Shown here in pieces: positions 37,297 through 44,038 of a stretch of 44,038 nt of DNA. The stretch spans positions 1-44,038 of the forward strand of contig CALGHA010000181.1 in assembly GCA_937915835.1 (NCBI GenBank), given 5' to 3'. Under the pieces are notes generated by a model. It had not been told where the DNA came from and searched no databases. It was given only the letters and a program-made list of their open reading frames with translations. This DNA is from an uncultured Fretibacterium sp. GTDB lineage: Bacteria > Synergistota > Synergistia > Synergistales > Aminobacteriaceae. Numbering within the stretch: the first letter of the stretch is position 1; each line of letters begins with the position of its first letter. Both the position numbers and the translations under genes were made by a program.

Positions 37297-37326
37297 GATA
37301 AATTTTAGAATAAGATAAATTTTAGA
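37297..37326. promoter_or_regulatory. Direct repeat GATAAATTTTAGA x2, candidate HxlR operator
   Basis: Two exact 13-bp copies at 37297-37309 and 37314-37326, 17 bp apart start to start, in the 115-base region between the divergent PNPOx-like and HxlR genes. The position suits an autoregulated regulator's binding site; the assignment is inference. Confidence 0.5.
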
Positions 37327-37378
37327 CAAGAACGCAGATTTAAGATACCAAGTATAAAAAATAGGAGCAAAAATTTTC

Positions 37379-37750
37379 GTGTCAGATTCCAAGTCAGAGA
37401 AAAAAACTATGTGCCCGCTCAAATACTTAACGAAGACTTTCGGCGGAAAATGGAAGATGCCGATAATTTGTATTCTCGCTGACAATAAGCCTAAACGTTA
37501 CAGCGTCATAAAACGAAGGCTCGGCGACATTACTAACATAATGCTTGCGAAGTCTTTACGAGAACTTGAAGCTGACGGATTAATCTCACGCACACAATAT
37601 AATGAAGTTCCTCCGAGAGTTGAATATTCTTTAACCGTGAAAGGTTCAGGAGCAATTCCGATGCTGACGACTGCGGCGGAATGGGCTGTGAAAGAGATGG
37701 GCTTTGAGGATATTCATGCTTACTGCTCAGAATGTAATTTTATGCTATAA
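37379..37750 (+). CDS. HxlR-family transcriptional regulator
   Basis: A 123-residue winged-helix regulator: MCPLKYLTKTFGGKWKMPII is the HxlR opening (Cys and the GGKW motif), then RYSVIKRRLGDITNIMLAKSLRELEADGLISRTQYNEVPPRVEYSLT. HxlR proteins typically respond to aldehydes or redox stress through the N-terminal cysteine region. GTG start with AGGAG at 37363-37367, 11 bases away. It faces a small redox operon (PNPOx-like, MBL, nitroreductase), which it probably controls through the direct repeats between them. Confidence 0.9.
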   Translation: MSDSKSEKKTMCPLKYLTKTFGGKWKMPIICILADNKPKRYSVIKRRLGDITNIMLAKSLRELEADGLISRTQYNEVPPRVEYSLTVKGSGAIPMLTTAAEWAVKEMGFEDIHAYCSECNFML

Positions 37751-37751
37751 T
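37743..37751 (+). promoter_or_regulatory. Extended -10 sequence at the end of hxlR
   Basis: TGCTATAAT matches the extended -10 seen before the ketoisomerase-like gene. A transcript from here would carry AAAGGAG (37772-37778) and the small repeat-containing reading frame at 37798. The -35 is not recognisable, and it may be chance. Confidence 0.3.
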
Positions 37752-37779
37752 TTCAACATAAAACTTTTCAGAAAGGAGC

Positions 37780-37809
37780 TTGACACGAACGAAAATGATG
37801 AAGTATAAT
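37780..37809 (+). promoter_or_regulatory. Consensus sigma-70 promoter running into the pentamer repeat
   Basis: TTGACA (37780-37785), 18-bp spacer, TATAAT (37804-37809): both hexamers are perfect. The expected transcription start, about 37816, lies in the first GTCAA unit. Confidence 0.8.
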
Positions 37810-37812
37810 CTT

Positions 37813-37857
37813 GTCAAGTCAAGTCAAGTCAAGTCAAGTCAAGTCAAGTCAAGTCAA
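37813..37857 (+). repeat. Pentanucleotide tandem repeat (GTCAA)9
   Basis: Nine exact copies of GTCAA, 45 bases. Tetra- and pentanucleotide arrays of this length are typical hypermutable microsatellites. The tract starts three bases after the -10 hexamer of a perfect promoter and covers the predicted start of transcription. Confidence 0.95.
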
Positions 37858-37912
37858 CCTATTGTCTCTTAACAGGTAAGAAAACCAGTATAAACGAAGA
37901 AGAAGATAATTG

Positions 37913-37945
37913 CTCCGTCTGTATTAATATGGGCGGAGTATTTTT
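37913..37945 (+). terminator. Leader terminator/attenuator before the GT-B-like gene
   Basis: CTCCGTC (37913-37919) pairs with GGCGGAG (37932-37938) over seven positions with one G-U, and is followed by TATTTTT. It lies between the consensus promoter and ATG 37966, so it would act either as an attenuator of the downstream operon or simply as terminator for hxlR. Confidence 0.7.
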
Positions 37946-37965
37946 GTGCGTGGAGACATAAAGTT

Positions 37966-38979
37966 ATGAAGAAAAAATTAAGTCTTTATGCTATATGTCA
38001 TTCTATATGGATGAAACTCAAGCGCAAAAAGTTCATGCTGCCTATTGTAATTTTATGGGACTACAGAAATTATGTTCGTGCACGTTCTGCGTTAAAAAAA
38101 CTAATTGCTGATAAAAATGATGACGAGATATATTTAGTCCTGTCAAATGGATTTGGTGATCCCCTGTATGGATTATCTTTACTTGACGCTCTTATTGATA
38201 AATATCCCGATAAAAAATTTATAATTATCTGCAACTCGGCAAAAGAGAAAATCTTCAGGACTTTTTGTAGAGATAATAAAGTCATATTGCGGTTAACTTC
38301 TCCCAATGACGAAACCAGAAAACGCCTCATACATCAAACTAAATATTGGAATGCCGCTAAAGAAGCATTATCACATGGAATTTTTATCATGCATCTAAAT
38401 TTAGCGTGGCTTAGTATTATAAATAGTAACACTTCATTAATGAGTAAGTTTAGAGAAGTATTAGATATTCCCGAAGAGGCTCCAATAAAATATCATGATT
38501 TGAAAAAAGTCGTCATAACCTCAATTCCTGATTTCGAGAAAAATAAACAAAAAATCGTGATACTCAATCCTTATTCATCTACCATGTATACAAGAATGCC
38601 ATTATATGAAGCTCTTTGCGATGAACTTCTACGAAGAGGCTATTTAGTTTATACAAACGTTATAGAAGATCAAGAAGTTATACGAGGAAGTCAGCCTCTT
38701 AAATGTGATTTTTGCGAATTTTATAGCATTGTCTCTGAAATTTCTTTAGTTGTTTCAATCAGGAGCGGCATTCTCGATTTGGCTGTTCCGTCAGGGGTTA
38801 ACATGTTTGTGGTATATGAGTATCTTTCAGGTTTTCATAACTTATATGAGCTGGGTGCTTGGAAATGTACAGGAAAAATAAAATCCGTAGTTGTTCGTGA
38901 AGATAATGATATTCAAGGCATACTTGATAAATTCTCACGCTTCCTAGACGAACTCAAAGCGGAGGGCCGAATCTCATGA
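37966..38979 (+). CDS. GT-B fold protein, weakly like heptosyltransferase (GT9)
   Basis: A 337-residue protein without a clear family. Two local features suggest a GT-B glycosyltransferase of the ADP-heptose transferase type: LSNGFGDPLYGLSLLDALIDKYP near residue 58 resembles the G-x-G-D-x-L...L-x-x-L-x-x-x-x-P loop, and LVVSIRSGILDLAVPSG near 260 resembles the donor-site 'S.xTG..HLA' loop. Base composition is more AT-rich than in the neighbours, suggesting transfer. RBS GGAG at 37952-37955. It overlaps the next gene by four bases (ATGA), so both belong to one surface-glycan operon. Confidence 0.6.
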   Translation: MKKKLSLYAICHSIWMKLKRKKFMLPIVILWDYRNYVRARSALKKLIADKNDDEIYLVLSNGFGDPLYGLSLLDALIDKYPDKKFIIICNSAKEKIFRTFCRDNKVILRLTSPNDETRKRLIHQTKYWNAAKEALSHGIFIMHLNLAWLSIINSNTSLMSKFREVLDIPEEAPIKYHDLKKVVITSIPDFEKNKQKIVILNPYSSTMYTRMPLYEALCDELLRRGYLVYTNVIEDQEVIRGSQPLKCDFCEFYSIVSEISLVVSIRSGILDLAVPSGVNMFVVYEYLSGFHNLYELGAWKCTGKIKSVVVREDNDIQGILDKFSRFLDELKAEGRIS

Positions 38980-40502
38980 TAACTCACATCATTATTCAGG
39001 CAGGCGGACGAGGTTCACGCATGGACAGGCTCACACGCAACAAACCCAAGCCCCTTGTCCCCGTTAAAAATCTTCCGATTATGTTTCACCTGTTCCGGAA
39101 ATATCCAGACGCAAAATATATTATCATCGGCGATTACAAGTTTGACGTGCTCGAAAAATATTTACGCGAATTTGCTCCGTCTGAACTCGATTACAAGCTC
39201 GTCAAAAGCTCAGGACATAAAGGAACTTGCTCGGGACTTCAGGAAGCATTAAAATTCATCCCGGAAGATACGGCGTTCATGTTAATCTGGTGCGACTTAA
39301 TTTTAGCTCCTGATTACGAACTCCCGGAATTAAGCTCTCGCGATGTTATCGGCATCTCTAAGGATTTTCCCTGCCGCTGGAAATACGAACACGAGACTTT
39401 TTCCGAAGAACGAAGCGAAACTCAAGGCGTTGCAGGTCATTTCATCTTTCGCGATAAGTCAAAGCTACGCGATGTTCCGATTGAGGGGGAATTTGTGAGA
39501 TGGCTTCAACAGAATAATTTTGTCTTCGATGAACAGCCTCTTTATCACACTTGCGAATACGGGCTTTATTCTGAATGGGAAAAATTGCCGAAGTCCAGGT
39601 GCAGACCATTCAACAGGATTACTCGAGACGGCGATAAACTCATCAAAGAAGGAATTGACGCTCAAGGCCGCTCACTCGCTGTTCGTGAAGTCGATTGGTA
39701 TAAACAGGTTCAGGATTTCCACTTTAGAAATATTCCCGAAATCTTCAGCTATGAGCCTTTATGCATGGAGTTCATTGACGGCAGAAATATTTACGAGTAC
39801 ACCGACATTCCGGAGGACGAAAAGCGGAAAATTTTACGTCAAATTATCTCATGCCTGAAACAAGTTCATGAACTCGGAAGCGTTGAAGCCGACAAAGCAA
39901 GCTATTACGACGCTTATCTTGGGAAAACTTATAAACGCCTCGAAAAAGTCAGAAGGCTCGTTCCTTTCGCAAACGATGAGAAATTAATCATTAACGGCAG
40001 AACTTGCAGGAACATTTTTTACTGTCAAGATGAAGTTGAAGCGCTCACGATGAAATTTTTCCCCGAAAAGTTTTTATTCATTCACGGAGATTGCACCTTC
40101 AGCAACACAATGTTACGCGAAAACTCAGGTGAACCAGTTTTGATTGACCCGCGCGGCTATTTCGGGACAACTGAGATTTACGGCGATCCCGCTTATGACT
40201 GGGTAAAGTTGTATTATTCACTCGCAAGCAATTACGACCAATTCAACCTGAAACGCTTTGACCTCGAGATTAACGAACACGACGTGAAACTCAATATCGC
40301 CTCTAACAACTGGGAAAATTTAGATGATTACTTCTTTGAGCTTCTTGACGGCGAAGTTACCAGACAACAGATGAAAATTTTGCTCGCTCTGGTCTGGTTA
40401 TCACTGACAACTTACGCTTGGGAAGATTATGATTCTATATGCGGAGCGTTCTATAATGGCCTAATTTACCTTGAGGAGGCACTGAACATACAGCCGCAAT
40501 AA
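38976..40502 (+). CDS. Bifunctional nucleotidyltransferase - phosphotransferase (kinase) fusion
   Basis: A 508-residue fusion. Residues 1 to about 225 are a sugar-phosphate or alcohol-phosphate nucleotidyltransferase (IIQAGGRGSRMDRLTRNKPK, with the G-x-G-x-R...KPK signature, and LIWCDLIL). From about 230 the protein is an aminoglycoside-phosphotransferase-like kinase with the catalytic loop FIHGDCTFSNTML and metal-binding LIDPRGYFG, followed by GDPAYDWVKL. The two activities together would phosphorylate and then activate a small sugar or alcohol as its NDP derivative, paralleling LicA + LicC elsewhere in the window. The true substrate is unknown. RBS GGAGG is ten bases before ATG. Its 3' end overlaps convergent queH by 37 bases. 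Confidence 0.82.
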   Translation: MITHIIIQAGGRGSRMDRLTRNKPKPLVPVKNLPIMFHLFRKYPDAKYIIIGDYKFDVLEKYLREFAPSELDYKLVKSSGHKGTCSGLQEALKFIPEDTAFMLIWCDLILAPDYELPELSSRDVIGISKDFPCRWKYEHETFSEERSETQGVAGHFIFRDKSKLRDVPIEGEFVRWLQQNNFVFDEQPLYHTCEYGLYSEWEKLPKSRCRPFNRITRDGDKLIKEGIDAQGRSLAVREVDWYKQVQDFHFRNIPEIFSYEPLCMEFIDGRNIYEYTDIPEDEKRKILRQIISCLKQVHELGSVEADKASYYDAYLGKTYKRLEKVRRLVPFANDEKLIINGRTCRNIFYCQDEVEALTMKFFPEKFLFIHGDCTFSNTMLRENSGEPVLIDPRGYFGTTEIYGDPAYDWVKLYYSLASNYDQFNLKRFDLEINEHDVKLNIASNNWENLDDYFFELLDGEVTRQQMKILLALVWLSLTTYAWEDYDSICGAFYNGLIYLEEALNIQPQ

Positions 40503-41014
40503 TTTTGTCGATACAAGCCTAATTCCTTTGAAGCTCTCACGGAACGAAGAAAGCCGTTATTCTTTCGCCAAACTCGATTTTCCCAGCTCAAGCCGTTAAC
40601 AGCTGAGATATTTTCACCGATTGTGTTGATTAAATTTACGTTCTTGTGAGGGCTTATCGTTAAGGTTGTGCAGAATTTCCCACAGCCGAATTTTTTTGCG
40701 CACTCCGCTCCGGCTTCAAGCTGCAAGTTAAAGCATCGTTCACAGCGCAAGCCTCCTTCAGGTTCGTTCTCAAGTCCTGCAACTCCAGCAAACCATTTCT
40801 TAGGCTCATACTCTGGAAATTCACACGTAATCCCGAATTTGGCCGCTAAAATCTTCACAGCCTCTAAACGTTTTGCGTACTCTTCGTAAGGGTGAATATT
40901 CGAGCCGTAAAAGAAGCCCCTGACCTCCCAGCCTTCAGCGAATAAATCAGGTACAGGCACAGACCCGTCAGGAGCACAGCAAATATGTAATAATAATAAC
41001 TTTTTATTACTCAT
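40466..41014 (-). CDS. queH: Epoxyqueuosine reductase QueH
   Basis: A 182-residue QueH (DUF208), which reduces epoxyqueuosine to queuosine in tRNA and replaces QueG in many anaerobes. Motifs: LLHICCAPDGSVPV at the N-terminus, FFYGSNIHPYEEYAKRLEAV, LRCERCFNLQLE and FCTTLTISPHKN, ending in YCGCMFS. The paired cysteines (CC, CxxC, CGC) bind the Fe-S cluster and metal site. Its start overlaps the transketolase stop (TAATG), so translation is coupled. No other queuosine gene is in the window. Confidence 0.93.
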   Translation of the reverse strand: MSNKKLLLLHICCAPDGSVPVPDLFAEGWEVRGFFYGSNIHPYEEYAKRLEAVKILAAKFGITCEFPEYEPKKWFAGVAGLENEPEGGLRCERCFNLQLEAGAECAKKFGCGKFCTTLTISPHKNVNLINTIGENISAVNGLSWENRVWRKNNGFLRSVRASKELGLYRQNYCGCMFSASSR

Positions 41015-42924
41015 TAGAACGCTAAAATATTCTTAATCACGTTTTCAGGAGTAAGCCCCATAAATTTACGCAAGTCATCAGCTGAACCCGAAGGCCCGTA
41101 TTTCGTAATTCCCAAGCTCTGAATTTTCGCGCAAATTCCTGCTTTCATCATCTCGACGCTCATAATCGCTCCCATTCCGGTATTAACGTTGTGATCTTCG
41201 AGAGTCAAAATTTTTCCAGTTTTTGCGGCTTCGTTGATCGCGTTCATGTCTGGAGCAAGAGGACACGAGACAGAATACACGCTGACTTTCACGTTTTGTT
41301 TAGCGAGTTCGTCGGCGGCCTTCAAAGCTGTAGAAGTCATGTAGCCTAATGCGAAGATTGCGACATCTTTTCCGTCACGTAATTTTATTGCTTTACCGTA
41401 TTCAAACTCTAAATCTTCACGTGCAAACTCAGGGATTACCGGGATTTTGCTTCGTCCCATTGCAAGACATATACAGCCCGGAGTCGTCAACATCCAGCGA
41501 GTAACCCTGTCAGTCTGGTTCGGATCTGCAGGAACTACGAGCTTCCATCCGTACATGTTACGCATTAATCCGACGTAATCAATGCACTGATGAGTTGCTC
41601 CGTCCTCGCCAACGTCAACGCCTGTATGTGTCAACACAACTTTATCTCCGGCTTTGTTGATATCGTTCAAGCGAAGTTGATTGTAGACTTCATCACTCGC
41701 GAAAACTCCGAAGTCAGCCCACACACTTACAACTCCTCCGGCCGCCGCAGCTCCTGAGATTGTAGCCGTAGCGTGTTCCTGAATGCCGCATTGAACAAAA
41801 TTATCCGGGCATGCATCACCGAACTTCTTCGTCTGAACCGAAGGTGCTAAATCGCAGTCAAATACTAAAATTGGTGTCTTGTCGGGTTTCTTGTAGTTGA
41901 GAGTTCCTGTTTGAAGTAAAACTTTTCCGAATGCTCCCCTGTTGTCAGTCTTAACGTCAGGAGTGTAAATGAATTTTTCGCCGAGTTCCAAAGTTGGAGT
42001 GAAAGGTTTAATTTCCCGTCCAAAATATTTTGGTGATGAGTTCTTCCGTAAGTCAAATACTTTTGCCGGCATTGTCTCATCTCCGCCCAGAGCCTTCACG
42101 ATTTCACAGCATAATTTTTCGCCTGTCGCTTTACCGTGAAATTCTTCGGTTCCTTCCATTGCGAGACCGTCTTTTCCCATTAAAGTGTTGCACAAAATTA
42201 CGGTCGGTTTATCGCTGGCTTGAGCCTTATTGAGACATGAGAATATTTCCGTGAATGAATGCCCGTTACATTCGAGGACTTCCCAGCCGTCAGCTTCCCA
42301 GAGACCTTTTATGTTGCACGGCATTATGTCGTCGATTTTCCCGCAAATCTGAATGTGATTGAGGTCAATTAACGCCGTAATATTCTTCAGATCCTCTTTG
42401 ACTGCAACACGCCGTGATTCCCCTAATTGGCCCTTAGTCTGAGCTCCGTCGCCCATTAAGACAAAGACATGACCGGAATAATTTCTCGCCCTTTGTGCCA
42501 GAGCATAGCCGACTCCTGCGGATAATCCTTGTCCTAAATTTCCCGTTCCCCAGTCAATTCCCGGAACTTCACGGACAATATGACCCTGAAAGACACTGCC
42601 GAGCTTACGGAAGTTCACAACAGCTTCTTGAGCGTCGATAAAGCCGAGTTCAGCGAGTGAAGCATAAATTCCTGCTGAAACATGGCCGTGTGAGATTATG
42701 ATATTGTCGCGGTTTAGTGAACTGCAATTTTCTGGTGTAACATTTGCAAAGGAGTAAACGCTGAGTAAAATTTCGATGCTAGAGAATGCACCGCCCGGAT
42801 GTCCGCTGTTCGCCGCCTGCACCATTGTAATTGCGTTAATTCTGGCACGCTTGGCAGCAAGTTCGAGTTCCGATAATTGCTCGTCGGAGAGTGAAGATGC
42901 GCCGTGTAGGTTTCTCAATGACAT
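41014..42924 (-). CDS. tkt: Transketolase
   Basis: A 636-residue full-length transketolase, the TPP enzyme of the non-oxidative pentose phosphate pathway. The N-terminal part has AANSGHPGGAFSSIEILL and MGDGAQTKGQLGESRRVA with ALIDLNHIQ about 26 residues later (the GDG...N diphosphate-binding motif); the middle has FVQCGIQEHATATISGAAA (catalytic Glu region) and THTGVDVGEDGATHQ, and the C-terminal domain follows. Some anaerobes split the enzyme in two; here it is whole. GGGGGAGGG precedes ATG 42924. It is divergent from the GDP-fucose synthase gene. Confidence 0.95.
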   Translation of the reverse strand: MSLRNLHGASSLSDEQLSELELAAKRARINAITMVQAANSGHPGGAFSSIEILLSVYSFANVTPENCSSLNRDNIIISHGHVSAGIYASLAELGFIDAQEAVVNFRKLGSVFQGHIVREVPGIDWGTGNLGQGLSAGVGYALAQRARNYSGHVFVLMGDGAQTKGQLGESRRVAVKEDLKNITALIDLNHIQICGKIDDIMPCNIKGLWEADGWEVLECNGHSFTEIFSCLNKAQASDKPTVILCNTLMGKDGLAMEGTEEFHGKATGEKLCCEIVKALGGDETMPAKVFDLRKNSSPKYFGREIKPFTPTLELGEKFIYTPDVKTDNRGAFGKVLLQTGTLNYKKPDKTPILVFDCDLAPSVQTKKFGDACPDNFVQCGIQEHATATISGAAAAGGVVSVWADFGVFASDEVYNQLRLNDINKAGDKVVLTHTGVDVGEDGATHQCIDYVGLMRNMYGWKLVVPADPNQTDRVTRWMLTTPGCICLAMGRSKIPVIPEFAREDLEFEYGKAIKLRDGKDVAIFALGYMTSTALKAADELAKQNVKVSVYSVSCPLAPDMNAINEAAKTGKILTLEDHNVNTGMGAIMSVEMMKAGICAKIQSLGITKYGPSGSADDLRKFMGLTPENVIKNILAF

Positions 42925-43026
42925 TAAGAAGCCCTCCCCCTTTTGAATAAGTTGCGTTAATTATACAGCACGCGAAAAAATTAATGGATAAATATCTTGA
43001 CAAGTTATAAATTTCTCATAATGACT

Positions 43027-43032
43027 TATAAT
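43027..43032 (+). promoter_or_regulatory. Likely -10 of the GDP-fucose synthase gene
   Basis: TATAAT 44 bases upstream of the TTG start. A TTGACA at 42997-43002 lies 24 bases before it, too far to be its -35, so the true pairing is unclear. Confidence 0.4.
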
Positions 43033-43075
43033 GTGCGAATAAATTATGAAAATTATGATAGGAGAATGATTTATC

Positions 43076-44008
43076 TTGCAAGCTAACTCTAAAATTTACG
43101 TTGCTGGACATCGCGGCATGGTTGGTTCAGCGATTGTCAGGGAACTTCAGAGAAAAGGTTACACGAATATTATTACTCGGTCGCATTCTGAGCTTGATTT
43201 AACGCGTCAAGTTGAAGTCGAGAAATTTTTTGCTGATGAAAAGCCCGAATACGTTTTTCTCGCAGCTGCTAAAGTCGGGGGGATTGCGGCAAATTCTGCA
43301 GCACTCGCGGATTTTATGTTCATGAACATGATGATTGAGATGAACGTAATTAATTCAGCGTGGAAAAATGGCTGTCGAAAACTTGAATTTCTCGGCTCAT
43401 CGTGTATTTATCCCCGCATGGCTCCTCAGCCAATCAAAGAAGAATATTTATTGTCCGGTTATCTTGAGAAGACTAATGAAGCATACGCTCTCGCGAAAAT
43501 TTCGGGATTAAAATACTGCGAATATCTCAACACTCAATACGGAACTGATTATATCTCCGTGATGCCCTGCAATTTATACGGCCCGAATGACAATTATCAT
43601 CCTGAACACAGCCACGTATTGCCGGCCTTAATCCGAAGATTTCATGAAGCAAAAGTTAATAATCTCGAAAGCGTAACATGTTGGGGCGACGGTACACCTT
43701 TACGGGAATTCCTTTACGTCGACGATTTAGCCGAGCTTTGTGTGTTCCTGATGAATAATTATTCGGGCAATGAGACGGTTAATGCCGGAACTGGTCAGGA
43801 GATTACGATTAAGGGATTGACTGAGTTAGTCGCTGAAGTTGTCGGTTACGATGGCAAAATCTTATGGGACAAGTCAAAGCCGAACGGAACTCCTCGAAAA
43901 GTTCTTGACGTGAGCAAGGCCGAAAAATTAGGCTGGAAGTATAAGACGAGCTTACGTGAAGGCATAAAGCTGGCGTATGCTGATTATCTTTCGAAACATT
44001 CTGATTAA
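43076..44008 (+). CDS. fcl: GDP-L-fucose synthase
   Basis: A 310-residue epimerase/reductase of the extended SDR family that turns GDP-4-keto-6-deoxymannose into GDP-L-fucose. The NADP-binding loop is VAGHRGMVGSAIVREL; AAAKVGGIAANSA is a hallmark of this enzyme; SSCIYPRMAPQPIKEEYLL and YALAKISGLKYCEYL provide the Ser-Tyr-Lys catalytic set. PCNLYGPNDNY and REFLYVDDLAELC complete the pattern. A TTG start at 43076 is chosen from AGGAG at 43060-43064, 11 bases away. It supplies a deoxysugar for surface glycans. The 30 bases after its stop contain nothing I can assign. Confidence 0.95.
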   Translation: MQANSKIYVAGHRGMVGSAIVRELQRKGYTNIITRSHSELDLTRQVEVEKFFADEKPEYVFLAAAKVGGIAANSAALADFMFMNMMIEMNVINSAWKNGCRKLEFLGSSCIYPRMAPQPIKEEYLLSGYLEKTNEAYALAKISGLKYCEYLNTQYGTDYISVMPCNLYGPNDNYHPEHSHVLPALIRRFHEAKVNNLESVTCWGDGTPLREFLYVDDLAELCVFLMNNYSGNETVNAGTGQEITIKGLTELVAEVVGYDGKILWDKSKPNGTPRKVLDVSKAEKLGWKYKTSLREGIKLAYADYLSKHSD

Positions 44009-44038
44009 CGATAACGAAGCCCTCACTATGCGGGGTGG

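Noticed and set aside
37264..37485. Longer N-terminus for the PNPOx-like protein
   Set aside because: It would extend through the divergent promoter and into hxlR; the family sequence starts at 37263.
37813..37857. CRISPR array
   Set aside because: The five-base units are contiguous with no spacers; it is a simple microsatellite.
1..44038. Insertion sequences, integrases, attachment sites, tRNA or rRNA genes
   Set aside because: No transposase or integrase motif, terminal inverted repeat or cloverleaf was seen on either strand.

Overview
The window (about 40% GC by eye) reads as a chromosome segment of an anaerobic, two-membrane bacterium, most likely a low-GC member of the Synergistota. 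The evidence is lipid A genes (LpxK, two LpxB-like glycosyltransferases, an MsbA-type exporter), RNase J, PBP1C, an SpoIVB-type (S55) protease next to prfB and tmk, and a giant secreted protein with putative Ig-fold repeats. The phylum call is inference from gene content; no rRNA or tRNA gene is visible.

Layout. (1) 1-2879, minus: prfB (with a programmed +1 frameshift), S55 protease, start of tmk. (2) 2995-10269, minus: a 2,424-residue secreted protein with a terminator behind it and a G10 tract inside its promoter spacer. (3) 10529-15243, plus: Na/Pi cotransporter, then a licA-licC-BCCT phosphocholine-type module in one nearly continuous frame, with licA damaged by a deletion and the transporter frameshifted at a G11 tract. 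(4) 15321-20849, plus: PBP1C, RNase J, UppP, Maf. (5) 20855-25884, minus: lipid A operon (LpxB-like, MsbA-like, LpxK-glycosyltransferase fusion). (6) 25974-33238, plus: ABC exporter, an unknown exported coiled-coil protein, C39-like protease, a GH3-GH13 fusion, and a sugar ketoisomerase-like gene frameshifted at a second G11 tract. (7) 33282-37263, minus: glmS, damaged ferritin-like gene, shortened nitroreductase, MBL hydrolase, flavin-binding PNPOx-like protein, with a divergent HxlR regulator. (8) 37780-40502, plus: consensus promoter running into (GTCAA)9, an intrinsic terminator, a GT-B-like gene and a nucleotidyltransferase-kinase fusion. (9) 40466-44008: queH and transketolase (minus), GDP-fucose synthase (plus).

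The most interesting signal is a set of hypermutable simple repeats, each placed to switch a cell-surface gene. A G10 tract sits between a -35 and a -10 box of the giant surface protein. A G11 tract breaks the choline-type transporter of the lic module, and a G11 tract breaks an FdtA-like sugar isomerase just after its start codon. A nine-copy pentamer covers the predicted transcription start of a second sugar or head-group transfer operon. Both coding G11 tracts are one base short of restoring the frame, so both genes read as OFF here and ON at 9 or 12 G. Together they look like a multi-locus phase-variation system for surface glycoconjugates and a surface protein, which I am not aware of having been described for this group.

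A second theme is in-frame gene fusion in which the ribosome binding site of the downstream partner is still present (licC-BCCT and GH3-GH13). A third is small deletions or frameshifts in licA, the ferritin-like gene and the nitroreductase. These need read-level confirmation because they could be assembly errors or true decay.
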